Below, piece after piece: positions 1 to 6,292 of a stretch of 6,292 nucleotides of DNA (position 1 is its first letter; each line of letters begins with the position of its first letter). Made by a program: the position numbers and the translations under genes. The notes below the pieces were generated by a model, which made no database searches, was not told where the DNA came from, and saw only the letters and a program-made list of their open reading frames with translations. This DNA is from Phycisphaerae bacterium (GTDB lineage Bacteria > Planctomycetota > Phycisphaerae > Sedimentisphaerales > Anaerobacaceae): the NCBI GenBank assembly GCA_030667885.1, contig DAOUVA010000275.1:1-6292 (forward strand), read 5' to 3'.

Positions 1-158
1 CCTCTATTTGGAAAATTGTACAAATCACTCCTATATGAATGTATGAATTCACAGATGCCCGTCTATTCAAAAACAAACTTCACCAGTATTATCTATACCA
101 AATTAACCGCATTGCTGTCAATGAAAAAAACTATATATGAGCATAGTTTCTGATATTA

Positions 159-185
159 GCGAACATTTGTTTGATTTGGCGAACA
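159..185 (+). repeat. GCGAACA direct repeat pair, 20-bp period
   Basis: GCGAACA occurs at 159-165 and again at 179-185, exactly 20 bases apart, about two helical turns, so both copies face the same side of the DNA. The first lies just upstream of the candidate -35 element and the second lies in the -35/-10 spacer. That is a suitable position for a repressor or activator pair. With only two copies of seven bases, chance in a region this size is not excluded. Confidence 0.35.
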
Positions 186-199
186 GGAATTGCTAATAT
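171..199 (+). promoter_or_regulatory. Candidate sigma70-type promoter for the operon
   Basis: A TTGATT element (171-176, four matches to TTGACA) is followed after exactly 17 bases by TAATAT (194-199, four matches to TATAAT). A TGC directly before the -10 element (191-193) fits an extended -10. Transcription would start near 206, leaving a leader of about 125 bases before the first gene. It lies on the right strand and is the best-spaced candidate I found in the region. A weaker pair, TTGAAG (268-273) with TCTTAT (291-296), is also present. The promoter is predicted by eye only. Confidence 0.45.
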
Positions 200-305
200 C
201 TGTCCTGAGTAGCTTTTTTTACGGAATTATTGAAATCTACGCCCTTGTATTGCCGAGGAAGAGTCTATTGAAGTCCGCGTGAAATGTATATCTTATACGT
301 CTTCT

Positions 306-335
306 ATGGCGTCGAATAGTGCAGCATTATTATGA
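306..335 (+). CDS. Possible nine-codon leader ORF coupled to the ATP-grasp gene
   Basis: An ATG at 306 opens a frame reading MASNSAALL and ending in TGA at 333-335. The stop overlaps the ATG of the ATP-grasp gene as ATGA, the same arrangement that links the second and third genes of the operon. The ATP-grasp start has no clear Shine-Dalgarno sequence, so coupled re-initiation from this frame would offer an explanation. However, no good ribosome-binding site precedes the ATG at 306 either; the AGGAAGAG at 256-263 is too far away. So short a frame can arise by chance, so this is tentative. Confidence 0.2.
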   Translation: MASNSAALL

Positions 336-2485
336 AAATAGCAGTTGTTTACAATCGTGATTCTCAAAACGTCATAAACCTTTTCGGAGTTCCGAACCGG
401 GAACGAATCGGCCATAAGACAATAAAGCGAATTTCCGATGCACTCAAGGCGGGAAAACATCAGGTCAAAGAGGTTGAAGGGGACAAAGATCTCATCGAGC
501 GGCTTGGGGATTTCATGCCGAAGGTTTTGAAGGGAGAACTCCCGGGCCTGGTTTTCAATGTCTCTTACGGGATTCAGGGCCAGGCGAGATATGCACATGT
601 GCCGAGTATTCTCGAGATGATCGGGATTCCCTATGTTGGCTCGGGCCCCCTTGCACACGGTCTTGCCCTCGATAAGGTAGTAGCCAAAATAATCTTTCGT
701 CAGCATGACCTGCCGACGCCGGAGTTCGTTGTCCTCAACTCATGGGAAGATGAATTGTCACCGGACCTATCGTTTCCCATGGTTGTAAAACCCAAAAATG
801 AATCCGTGTCCTTTGGCGTGACAGTAGTCCATAATGAGAGTGAATTAAGGGAAGCTGCACGGACGATATTTGAGGCTTTCAAACAGCCTGTCCTGGCGGA
901 GCGTTATATCGAAGGTCGCGAGATAAATGTCGGCTTAATAGGGAACAATCCATCGGAGGCTTTCCCGCCGGTGGAATTATTGTTCCCGGAGGATGGGCCG
1001 GCGATTTACACATATCAAGACAAGGTTCACAAGTCCGGACGCGAAATCGGATTCGAGTGCCCCGCCAATGTGAGCGAAGAGATGGCAGAAAAAGCCCAGA
1101 AACTTGCCCGCAGAGCCTTCGAAGTCCTTGGCTGCTATGACTGCGCGCGTGTGGATATGCGTTTAGATGCCGAGGAAAATCTCCAACTGCTCGAAGTGAA
1201 CAGCCTGCCGAGTCTGGGTGAACATGGTTCATATACGATCGGCGCTCAACGTGTAGGTCTTGATTTTCCGGCGCTGGTCAATCGTCTTGTTGAGGTGGCA
1301 AGTACTCGTTATTTCGGTACTCCGAAGCCGGTCAGGATAGCAAAAAAGTCCTCCGATACCGGTGAGTTTGTTATGTCATTCTTAACTCAGCGCCGGGACC
1401 AAATCGAGAGGCGTTTGCGGACATGGACAAACCTGCATAGCAGGACTTCGGATCCGTTCGGCATTCAACAGGCGGCAATGAAGTTCAGCCAAACACTTGA
1501 GGAAATAGGCCTTTTCGCCGTCGAGGAATTAACGGACAACAAAACCGCCTGGACATGGCAGACAAAGTCAGGCCTGACAGACGGGACTCTTTTTGTGGGG
1601 CATCTGGACGTGGCGCTTACACCTGAGATACCGATACAGGTGTTCCGCCGAACTCCGGAGTGGCTCTATGGAGAAGGTATAGGTCTTTCCCGTGCTCCAC
1701 TGGTAATGTTGGAATTCGTTCTAAAGGCGCTGAAAAGTCTGCGAAAGTTGAATTCGCTGCCAGTTGGCGTTCTTTACTATGCCGATGAAGGCAGAGATAA
1801 CATAGAAAGCAGTGATATAATCAGAGCCGCCGCGGAAAGAGCCAGTCGCGTTCTGGTTCTCAGGCCGGGTAATCCTAAGAACAAGGTTGTAATAGAGCGG
1901 CGGGGTTGGCGGAAGTATCAGCTTGTTGCAGAAGACGCACCCGCTCGACTCGGCAAAGCAAGAAAAAAACCGGAAATCCTACGCTGGGTATGCAACAAAC
2001 TGGAGGAAATCTCGAAACTCTCTTCCAAGGAGAACCGCCTTTCCATCGCAGTCTCAGACATCCGCCCGACTACCTTTCCCATGCTGCTTCCGCATAAGGT
2101 GGAGGCCACTATCCTGCTGAGCTACGGTGACAAAGAGATAGCAGATGATGCAGAGGCATCAATAAGAGAGATGCTCGCCGAGAATGGTTTTCACTGTCAA
2201 CTTAAGATTGTCTCGGACCGGCCCGCAATGAAAAACCGTTCAGCAAACAAGCGGCTTGTTGGGGATCTGGCAGAGGTTGCATCCAACTGGGAAATACCGT
2301 TCGGAAAAGAGTCTTCCCTGTGGCCTTCGGTTGCCGGACTTGTTCCTTCGTCGACGCCTGTTGTTTGCGGCTTAGGACCCGTTACAAGGGACGTTTACAC
2401 ACCAAACGAGGCGGTTGAGAGGATCAGCCTTCTACAAAGAACGTTGTTGATTGCCGAATTTTTAGCTAAACAAGCAGAGGGATAA
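332..2485 (+). CDS. ATP-grasp ligase (D-Ala-D-Ala ligase-like) fused to a degenerate M20-peptidase-like domain
   Basis: Residues 1-325 form a D-alanine-D-alanine-ligase-like ATP-grasp module, which would join a carboxylate to an amine using ATP. Visible motifs are VPSILEMIGIPYVGS (90-104), the DK pair (114-115), the phosphate-binding loop around K153 (VVKPKNESVSFGV), E190 and E197, and the Mg ligands D275, E288 and N290 in VDMR and LEVNSLPSL. From about 345 an M20 metallopeptidase-like domain follows. GHLDV keeps H424 and D426, and DE keeps E486. Other usual zinc ligands are replaced: bridging Asp by L452, the second Glu of DEE by G487, a later acid by R511, and the final His by Y689. The ligase half looks active; the M20 half is probably not a normal zinc peptidase. 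The protein has no signal peptide, so it is likely cytoplasmic. The start is fixed by an in-frame TAG at 317-319; no clear Shine-Dalgarno precedes it. Substrate is unknown; cell-wall Ddl is unlikely. Confidence 0.88.
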   Translation: MKIAVVYNRDSQNVINLFGVPNRERIGHKTIKRISDALKAGKHQVKEVEGDKDLIERLGDFMPKVLKGELPGLVFNVSYGIQGQARYAHVPSILEMIGIPYVGSGPLAHGLALDKVVAKIIFRQHDLPTPEFVVLNSWEDELSPDLSFPMVVKPKNESVSFGVTVVHNESELREAARTIFEAFKQPVLAERYIEGREINVGLIGNNPSEAFPPVELLFPEDGPAIYTYQDKVHKSGREIGFECPANVSEEMAEKAQKLARRAFEVLGCYDCARVDMRLDAEENLQLLEVNSLPSLGEHGSYTIGAQRVGLDFPALVNRLVEVASTRYFGTPKPVRIAKKSSDTGEFVMSFLTQRRDQIERRLRTWTNLHSRTSDPFGIQQAAMKFSQTLEEIGLFAVEELTDNKTAWTWQTKSGLTDGTLFVGHLDVALTPEIPIQVFRRTPEWLYGEGIGLSRAPLVMLEFVLKALKSLRKLNSLPVGVLYYADEGRDNIESSDIIRAAAERASRVLVLRPGNPKNKVVIERRGWRKYQLVAEDAPARLGKARKKPEILRWVCNKLEEISKLSSKENRLSIAVSDIRPTTFPMLLPHKVEATILLSYGDKEIADDAEASIREMLAENGFHCQLKIVSDRPAMKNRSANKRLVGDLAEVASNWEIPFGKESSLWPSVAGLVPSSTPVVCGLGPVTRDVYTPNEAVERISLLQRTLLIAEFLAKQAEG
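2476..2482 (+). promoter_or_regulatory. Ribosome-binding site of the GGT-family gene
   Basis: AGAGGGA lies inside the last codons of the ATP-grasp gene and ends nine bases before the ATG at 2492. This supports that ATG as the start and indicates translation from the same transcript as the upstream gene. Confidence 0.6.
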
Positions 2486-2491
2486 TATATC

Positions 2492-4105
2492 ATGGCTTCT
2501 GCGCCTAAGCAGCAGGATGACACAGATGTAAGAGACTTTAGCCCTGCCAAAGTTTACCAACCCCAGCGTGTAGCCGTCTCGGAAAACGGCATGGCAAGCA
2601 CGCAGCATTATCTGGCCACGGGAGCGGCGGTCCAAATTCTTGAGTCGGGAGGTAATGCCATCGATGCGGCCGTTGCCGCTGCTTTCGCTCTGGGCGTGTG
2701 TGAACCGGCAGCCTCCGGACTGGGCGGGCAAACAATGATGTTAATCCACCTGGCCCGTTCACGTCGAACGCTTGCATTGGACGGGTCGTCCCGGGCTCCG
2801 AATCGAACTTCGGTGCAGGACATGAGCATGGAGCAGCGCTTACGAGGATTCCAAGCCACAACAGTACCCAGTACTCCGGCGGTTCTGGCCTATGCACTGG
2901 AACGCTTCGGAACCATCCCGCTCGGTGTAATTTTGCAGCCTGCCATTCAACTTGCTGAGAATGGGTATCGTATCAGCGAATTGCAACGTAAGCTGACTCG
3001 AAGAGTAAGAAAGCATTTGCGGCAAGGACCGGCGGGGCAGCTATTCCTGAAGGACGGTAAGAAAACCTTTAAGGTCGGGGAAAGGTTCTCTCAGCCTGCG
3101 CTGGCCGCTACACTGAGAAGACTCGGGCGCAGGAGAGTTACTGATTTCTATCATGGGCAAATCGGACGGTTGATTTATGAAGATATGACCCGGAACGAAG
3201 GACTGATTACAAAAGAAGATCTGTCCCAAATACCGTGGCCTATTGAGAGAAAACCCGTTTCCAGTCGGTTTGGAGATTTCAGGATTGTAACATTTCCTCC
3301 GCCGGGGGCGGGCAGAACACTGATAGAACTGCTTAATATTATAAGTCATATTCCTAAAAAGTATCGAAATGTGGACACGCCTGAAGGAGCGCTGACGCTT
3401 GCCAAGGCCATACGACAGGCCAATCGCGACCGCAAAGACAGACCTTTCGACCCAAACTCCTACGCTCAGGTCCCGCAGAAACGAATGCTGAGTACGGACT
3501 ATGCCAGAGATATCGCTCGTTGGTCGATGAGAAACATAAAGACAGGCGGTGATACGACACATTTGTCTGTTATGGACAAGTTTGGAAATGTAGTAGCCTT
3601 GACGCAGTCTATTGAGCGCGTGTACGGCTCGTGTGTGGCTACGCCCGAACTCGGTTTTCTATACAATAACTATATGATGGCGTTTGAAGACCAGGACATG
3701 AAACATCCCTACTATCTGCGTCCGAATGCCGTGCCCTGGGCCAGTGTCGCGCCTACAATTATCTTCAAAGACCGAAAACCCTGGATGGCGATCGGTTCTC
3801 CGGGGAGTCAGCGTATTGTTTCATCTATTGCACAGGTTTTCCTTCGGCTTGGCAAACAGTTGCCGTTCGAATCTGTGGACGCACCTCGCCTTCATTGTTC
3901 TGCTGACGGCACGGTATCATTGGAAGCATCCCGGATGCGCAGTGATATTCCGGCCACACTGGAAAAGCATGGATTCAGTATCGACGTTAGGGAGCCCTAT
4001 TCGTTTTATCTTGGTAGCGTCCAATTGGTGATGCGAGAGGGCAATAAGTTTGTTGGCGTTGCGGATCCCCGGCGTGACGGAGAGGCCGGAGGCCCGACCA
4101 AATGA
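2492..4105 (+). CDS. Gamma-glutamyltransferase-family Ntn-hydrolase, cytoplasmic variant
   Basis: GGT-family enzymes cleave or transfer gamma-glutamyl (or, in relatives, other acyl) amides after self-cleavage at a threonine. The 537 residues fit the usual length. GGNAIDAAVAAAFALGVCEP (53-72) and SGLGGQ (75-80) are typical of the large subunit. GGDTTHLSVMD (352-362) is the autocleavage site, predicting T355 as nucleophile and a small subunit of 183 residues. GSPGSQRI (435-442) matches the oxyanion region, and VADPRRDGEAGG (523-534) is the usual C-terminal motif. Classical GGTs are secreted, but the start here is polar (MASAPKQQDDTD) with no signal peptide. The substrate arginine region reads LDGSSRAP rather than DFRE-type, and the DD of the NNxMDDF motif is replaced (NNYMMAF). 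It may therefore be a GGT-like amidase or acylase with a non-glutamyl substrate. It lies six bases after the ATP-grasp gene and overlaps the next gene. Confidence 0.9.
   Translation: MASAPKQQDDTDVRDFSPAKVYQPQRVAVSENGMASTQHYLATGAAVQILESGGNAIDAAVAAAFALGVCEPAASGLGGQTMMLIHLARSRRTLALDGSSRAPNRTSVQDMSMEQRLRGFQATTVPSTPAVLAYALERFGTIPLGVILQPAIQLAENGYRISELQRKLTRRVRKHLRQGPAGQLFLKDGKKTFKVGERFSQPALAATLRRLGRRRVTDFYHGQIGRLIYEDMTRNEGLITKEDLSQIPWPIERKPVSSRFGDFRIVTFPPPGAGRTLIELLNIISHIPKKYRNVDTPEGALTLAKAIRQANRDRKDRPFDPNSYAQVPQKRMLSTDYARDIARWSMRNIKTGGDTTHLSVMDKFGNVVALTQSIERVYGSCVATPELGFLYNNYMMAFEDQDMKHPYYLRPNAVPWASVAPTIIFKDRKPWMAIGSPGSQRIVSSIAQVFLRLGKQLPFESVDAPRLHCSADGTVSLEASRMRSDIPATLEKHGFSIDVREPYSFYLGSVQLVMREGNKFVGVADPRRDGEAGGPTK
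4088..4092 (+). promoter_or_regulatory. Ribosome-binding site of the FGase-family gene
   Basis: GGAGG sits within the end of the GGT-family gene, nine bases before the ATG at 4102. Together with the ATGA stop/start overlap it supports this start and translational coupling of the two genes. Confidence 0.65.
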
Positions 4106-4794
4106 AACTTCCGCTAATCATTTCGGTTCCTCATGCCGGTCTGAGCGTGCCGGAGGAAGTGCGAGATTACTGTGCGCTGGTACCGGAGCAGATACTTTCC
4201 GACAGTGACGAGGGGGCAGCGGAGATTTACGACCTGAAGTCCGAGGCGGCAGCACATATCACAACGGATGTTGCCCGGGCAATAGTGGACATGAATAGGG
4301 CCGAAGATGATAGAGGTCGGGACGGTATCATCAAAACCCACACTTCCTACAACACCAGGGTATATCGTCAGCCCGTACCTGAAGATGTGGTTGAGATTCT
4401 TCTGGAGCGTTACTACCGCCCTTATCACCGGCGGCTTTCAGAATCTGCGGCCGATGCCAAATTCGGTGTCGATTGTCATACTATGGCTGCTGTCGGCCCG
4501 CCTTGTAGCGAAGATTCGGATTGTAAGCGGCCAAACATCTGTCTGAGTAATGCACATGGGACATGCCCACAGGATTGGTTTGAAAAGCTGGTTCGATGTT
4601 TCCAGGAATCATTCGACAGTGAAATTTCGGTCAATCATCCGTTCAAAGGCGGCTATATTATCCGTTCGCATTCCTCCGAGCTGCCCTGGGTCCAGGTCGA
4701 GCTTTCGCGGGCACCTTTCCTTCAAACGGGCGAGAAACGAGAACGTGTTTTTCAGGCACTTACGCTCTTCTGTCGAATAGCCCTCGATGGTTAG
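4102..4794 (+). CDS. N-formylglutamate amidohydrolase (HutG/FGase) family protein
   Basis: The family hydrolyses N-formylglutamate to formate and glutamate in one histidine-degradation route; other members act on related N-acyl or amide substrates. At 230 residues it is near full family size. Visible family motifs in order are SVPHAG (8-13), SDSDEGAAEIYDL (33-45), VDMNR (62-66), DCHTM (124-128), NHPFKGGYIIRSH (178-190) and VQVELSR (197-203); H11, the acidic pair near 36-37 and H126 are likely metal-binding or catalytic. No signal peptide is present. A cysteine cluster (C135, C141, C147, C155) follows the DCHTM motif. It overlaps the upstream gene by ATGA and closes the operon. No other histidine-utilisation gene is visible, so a role with the ATP-grasp and GGT-like proteins is more likely than classic HutG. 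Family call is firm; substrate is open. Confidence 0.87.
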   Translation: MKLPLIISVPHAGLSVPEEVRDYCALVPEQILSDSDEGAAEIYDLKSEAAAHITTDVARAIVDMNRAEDDRGRDGIIKTHTSYNTRVYRQPVPEDVVEILLERYYRPYHRRLSESAADAKFGVDCHTMAAVGPPCSEDSDCKRPNICLSNAHGTCPQDWFEKLVRCFQESFDSEISVNHPFKGGYIIRSHSSELPWVQVELSRAPFLQTGEKRERVFQALTLFCRIALDG

Positions 4795-4838
4795 TGATTC
4801 TTGTCGAGCCGTCGTCTGTTTTGGAGCCTTGAGTTTGC
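4795..4838. other. Short convergent intergenic gap
   Basis: The operon and the minus-strand gene end tail to tail here, 44 bases apart. I see no clear hairpin followed by a T-run on either strand. A GAGCC direct repeat (4805-4809 and 4824-4828) is present but has no obvious meaning. Termination must rely on a signal I cannot recognise, or on Rho. Confidence 0.5.
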
Positions 4839-6292
4839 TCATTTATTGCTTACGAACTGTTGAGCCTGGTTGTCGGCTTCAAACACTATTCTGAAACCTA
4901 CGTTGTAAACCTTCTGCCATGACGGATAGCTCAGTCTCGAAGCCGAACGACTGCGTATCGGCCTGTCATACCATGAGCCGCCACGAGCCACTTTTTCGCC
5001 GTTATCATTGGTATCATAACGTTGTTCGTATTCAGAATAGGGATAAGGTTCATATGAGGAGCGTGTCCACTCCCAGACGTTACCGTGCATATCATGCAGG
5101 CCCCAGGCATTTGGTTTGTAGCTGCCCACCTCTGCCGTGACGAGTTTCTTATCATTGAATCGGGCATCTCTGGGTACTATGTCCGGGGTGTATTGGTCTC
5201 TTACGTCGTACACGAGATCCCGTATGGTGAAATCGGCCATATTGCCGAACGGTGCGAAGTCCGTGTCCAGGTCGCCATAGTACAGTGGAGTATCGGTGCC
5301 TGCCCGGCAAGCCCATTCCCACTGAGCTTCAGAAGGTAATAAAACTTTTTGCCCGGTCTTTTCGGAAAGCCAGCGACAAAACTCCGCAGCCTCTTTCCAG
5401 GATACACGAACGACAGGCTGCCTGGGTTCGTTCAGTGCCCAGCCGAGGTCCCACTCATTGAACATCCAGCTTCCTTTATGTTCATACTTACTATCATGTG
5501 AGGGGTCAAATGTTGCATATTGCTCGTTGGTTACTTCACACTTGCTCATCCAGAAAGCTTTTTTGATATTTACCGGTGTAAGCGGATGTTCATCCTGGTA
5601 TCCATTCTTATCCCCAATCACAAACCGACCGGCCGGAACAAGGACCATTTCGAGTTTGATACCATTGCCAAGGTCGATCGTCCGGTTTGTTTGTCCGGCG
5701 GCTGTCTGGCGGCGACTTGCTTCGGCGGCGTCAAAGGGCCATTCGGGGACCCGGGGGACTTCGACCTTTGGTTTTGTGACAGGTGCAGGTTCGACAGGTT
5801 CAATTCTTCTTTCAGGCATTTGGGGATAGACCTCCGGGTCTTCAAGTGTTCCGCCGTAGAGCTTGCGCAGGTCCAGGCGGCGCATGTTGTCGTTCCGTGT
5901 TTTCTCCAGACCGACAACTTCTGTCCATGTTCCATGGCAGGGTGCATTCAAGTCTATCCATGTAGTGATTCGCTGCCATGCCTCGGTGTCGAGGCTAACA
6001 CCATGATGACCTTTTTTGAGCATCTGGACAAGTTCGGTCGTATTTGCACAGAATTCACCGGGTGCCAGCAAACGCAAATCACTTTCAAGCCCTCCCACTC
6101 TTGCGAAACTTCGCAGGGTGACATAAGATGGTTCGAAGACCCCACCAAATACTTTGACAAGCTCTTCCCGAGGTACGCCACGGATCAATCTGGCTTTAGG
6201 GACTCCGTTTTTATACGCAATGAGCATATCCTGGTCACCCCGAAGGTCGGGAATCTTCTGGTCGTCGTCAGGTTTGCTGCCGTTATGGCACG
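4839..6292 (-). CDS. Haem-motif and SUMF1-domain protein (partial, N-terminus outside window)
   Basis: The frame stays open through the right edge, so the ATG at 6227 is internal. At the edge the protein reads CHNG followed by a PDLRGD segment, which would complete a CxxCH haem c motif if a cysteine lies just outside. Next comes a region ending in WIDLNAPCHGTW (5925-5960), typical of hydrazine-synthase-alpha-like proteins of planctomycetes. A Pro-rich linker (about 5733-5810) leads to a SUMF1/FGE-like domain (about 4884-5660) with LPSEAQWEWACRAGT, GLHDMHGNVWEW and ARGGSW followed by GFR near the end. The paired active-site cysteines of true formylglycine-generating enzymes are absent after RGGSW, so it probably does not activate sulfatases. 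It is likely exported with covalent haem, though its signal peptide is out of view. It converges on the operon and need not share its function. Confidence 0.85.
   Translation of the reverse strand, partial: CHNGSKPDDDQKIPDLRGDQDMLIAYKNGVPKARLIRGVPREELVKVFGGVFEPSYVTLRSFARVGGLESDLRLLAPGEFCANTTELVQMLKKGHHGVSLDTEAWQRITTWIDLNAPCHGTWTEVVGLEKTRNDNMRRLDLRKLYGGTLEDPEVYPQMPERRIEPVEPAPVTKPKVEVPRVPEWPFDAAEASRRQTAAGQTNRTIDLGNGIKLEMVLVPAGRFVIGDKNGYQDEHPLTPVNIKKAFWMSKCEVTNEQYATFDPSHDSKYEHKGSWMFNEWDLGWALNEPRQPVVRVSWKEAAEFCRWLSEKTGQKVLLPSEAQWEWACRAGTDTPLYYGDLDTDFAPFGNMADFTIRDLVYDVRDQYTPDIVPRDARFNDKKLVTAEVGSYKPNAWGLHDMHGNVWEWTRSSYEPYPYSEYEQRYDTNDNGEKVARGGSWYDRPIRSRSASRLSYPSWQKVYNVGFRIVFEADNQAQQFVSNK

Larger units (their letters stand above)
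152..200. repeat. Perfect 9-bp inverted repeat around the promoter
   Basis: GATATTAGC at 152-160 is the exact reverse complement of GCTAATATC at 192-200, with 31 bases between the arms. The right arm contains the candidate -10 element (194-199). The spacing between arm centres is 40 bases, close to four helical turns, which would suit a regulator binding both arms. It could also form a weak AT-rich stem in single-stranded nucleic acid. The repeat itself is seen directly; its function as an operator is inferred. Confidence 0.5.
1..331. other. AT-rich non-coding upstream region
   Basis: I find no convincing protein-coding frame on either strand in this stretch, which is visibly richer in A/T than the genes that follow. 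The only overlapping long minus-strand frame (293-706) is a shadow of the first plus-strand gene. The left part (1-150) shows A-runs and TATATA-like segments but no recognisable gene, RNA or mobile-element end. A TTGTACAA palindrome at 16-23 is too short to interpret. The right part (150-335) carries the repeats, candidate promoter and short leader frame listed separately. It is most likely the control region of the operon starting at 332. Confidence 0.7.

Noticed and set aside
184..220. CAGGA/TCCTG and GCTA/TAGC pairings followed by seven Ts (214-220), resembling an intrinsic terminator
   Set aside because: The possible stems are only four or five base pairs, with large loops, and the first does not adjoin the T-run. 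No gene lies upstream to be terminated, and the stretch overlaps the better-supported promoter.
284..319. Short frame starting ATG at 284 and ending at TAG 317-319
   Set aside because: Eleven codons, no ribosome-binding site, no coupling to a gene; its stop only serves to show that the ATP-grasp gene cannot start further upstream in that frame.
332..2485. Cell-wall D-Ala-D-Ala ligase (ddl)
   Set aside because: The fusion to an M20-like domain, the non-Ddl N-terminal motif (FNVSYGIQGQAR rather than a GEDG-type motif) and the absence of mur genes nearby argue for a different ligase.
3041..3562. 173-codon minus-strand open frame
   Set aside because: It lies entirely opposite the GGT-family gene, whose motifs are continuous there; the translated product shows no recognisable domain.
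5458..5829. 123-codon plus-strand open frame
   Set aside because: It lies opposite the SUMF1-type gene, whose conserved motifs run through the region; it is a shadow frame.
1..6292. CRISPR array, tRNA, rRNA or insertion sequence
   Set aside because: No regularly spaced repeats, cloverleaf-like segments, rRNA-like stretches, transposase motifs or paired terminal repeats were seen on reading both strands.

Overview
The window looks like a piece of a planctomycete-type genome (Planctomycetota, possibly Phycisphaerae/Sedimentisphaerales-like). The main clue is the minus-strand gene at the right edge. It joins a partial c-type haem motif, a WIDLNAPCHGTW-type segment like that at the end of hydrazine-synthase-alpha-like proteins, and a SUMF1/formylglycine-enzyme-like domain, a combination I associate with Planctomycetota and relatives. 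This assignment is inference from family knowledge, not from a search.

Layout: 1-331 is AT-rich and appears non-coding. It holds a plausible sigma70-type promoter (171-199) lying inside a perfect 9-bp inverted repeat, with a pair of GCGAACA direct repeats around the -35 element. A nine-codon open frame (306-335) ends in an ATGA overlap with the first gene. Three plus-strand genes follow, tightly packed: an ATP-grasp ligase fused to an M20-peptidase-like domain (332-2485), a gamma-glutamyltransferase-family Ntn-hydrolase (2492-4105, 6-nt gap), and an N-formylglutamate-amidohydrolase-family protein (4102-4794, ATGA overlap). After 44 bases comes the convergent minus-strand haem/SUMF1 gene (4839 to beyond 6292), which is open at the right edge.

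The three plus-strand genes look like one operon. All belong to families that make, transfer or break amide bonds on amino acids or small peptides. The ATP-grasp half keeps its nucleotide- and Mg-binding residues. The fused M20 half has lost most of its expected zinc ligands, so it may bind rather than cleave. The GGT-family protein has no signal peptide and lacks the usual glutamate-recognition residues. My reading is a cytoplasmic pathway that makes and remodels an unidentified small peptide or N-acylated amino acid. Carnosine (ATP-grasp synthase plus M20 dipeptidase) and the NAGGN osmolyte (ATP-grasp synthetase plus M42 peptidase) are precedents for pairing such enzymes. The actual substrate cannot be read from the sequence.
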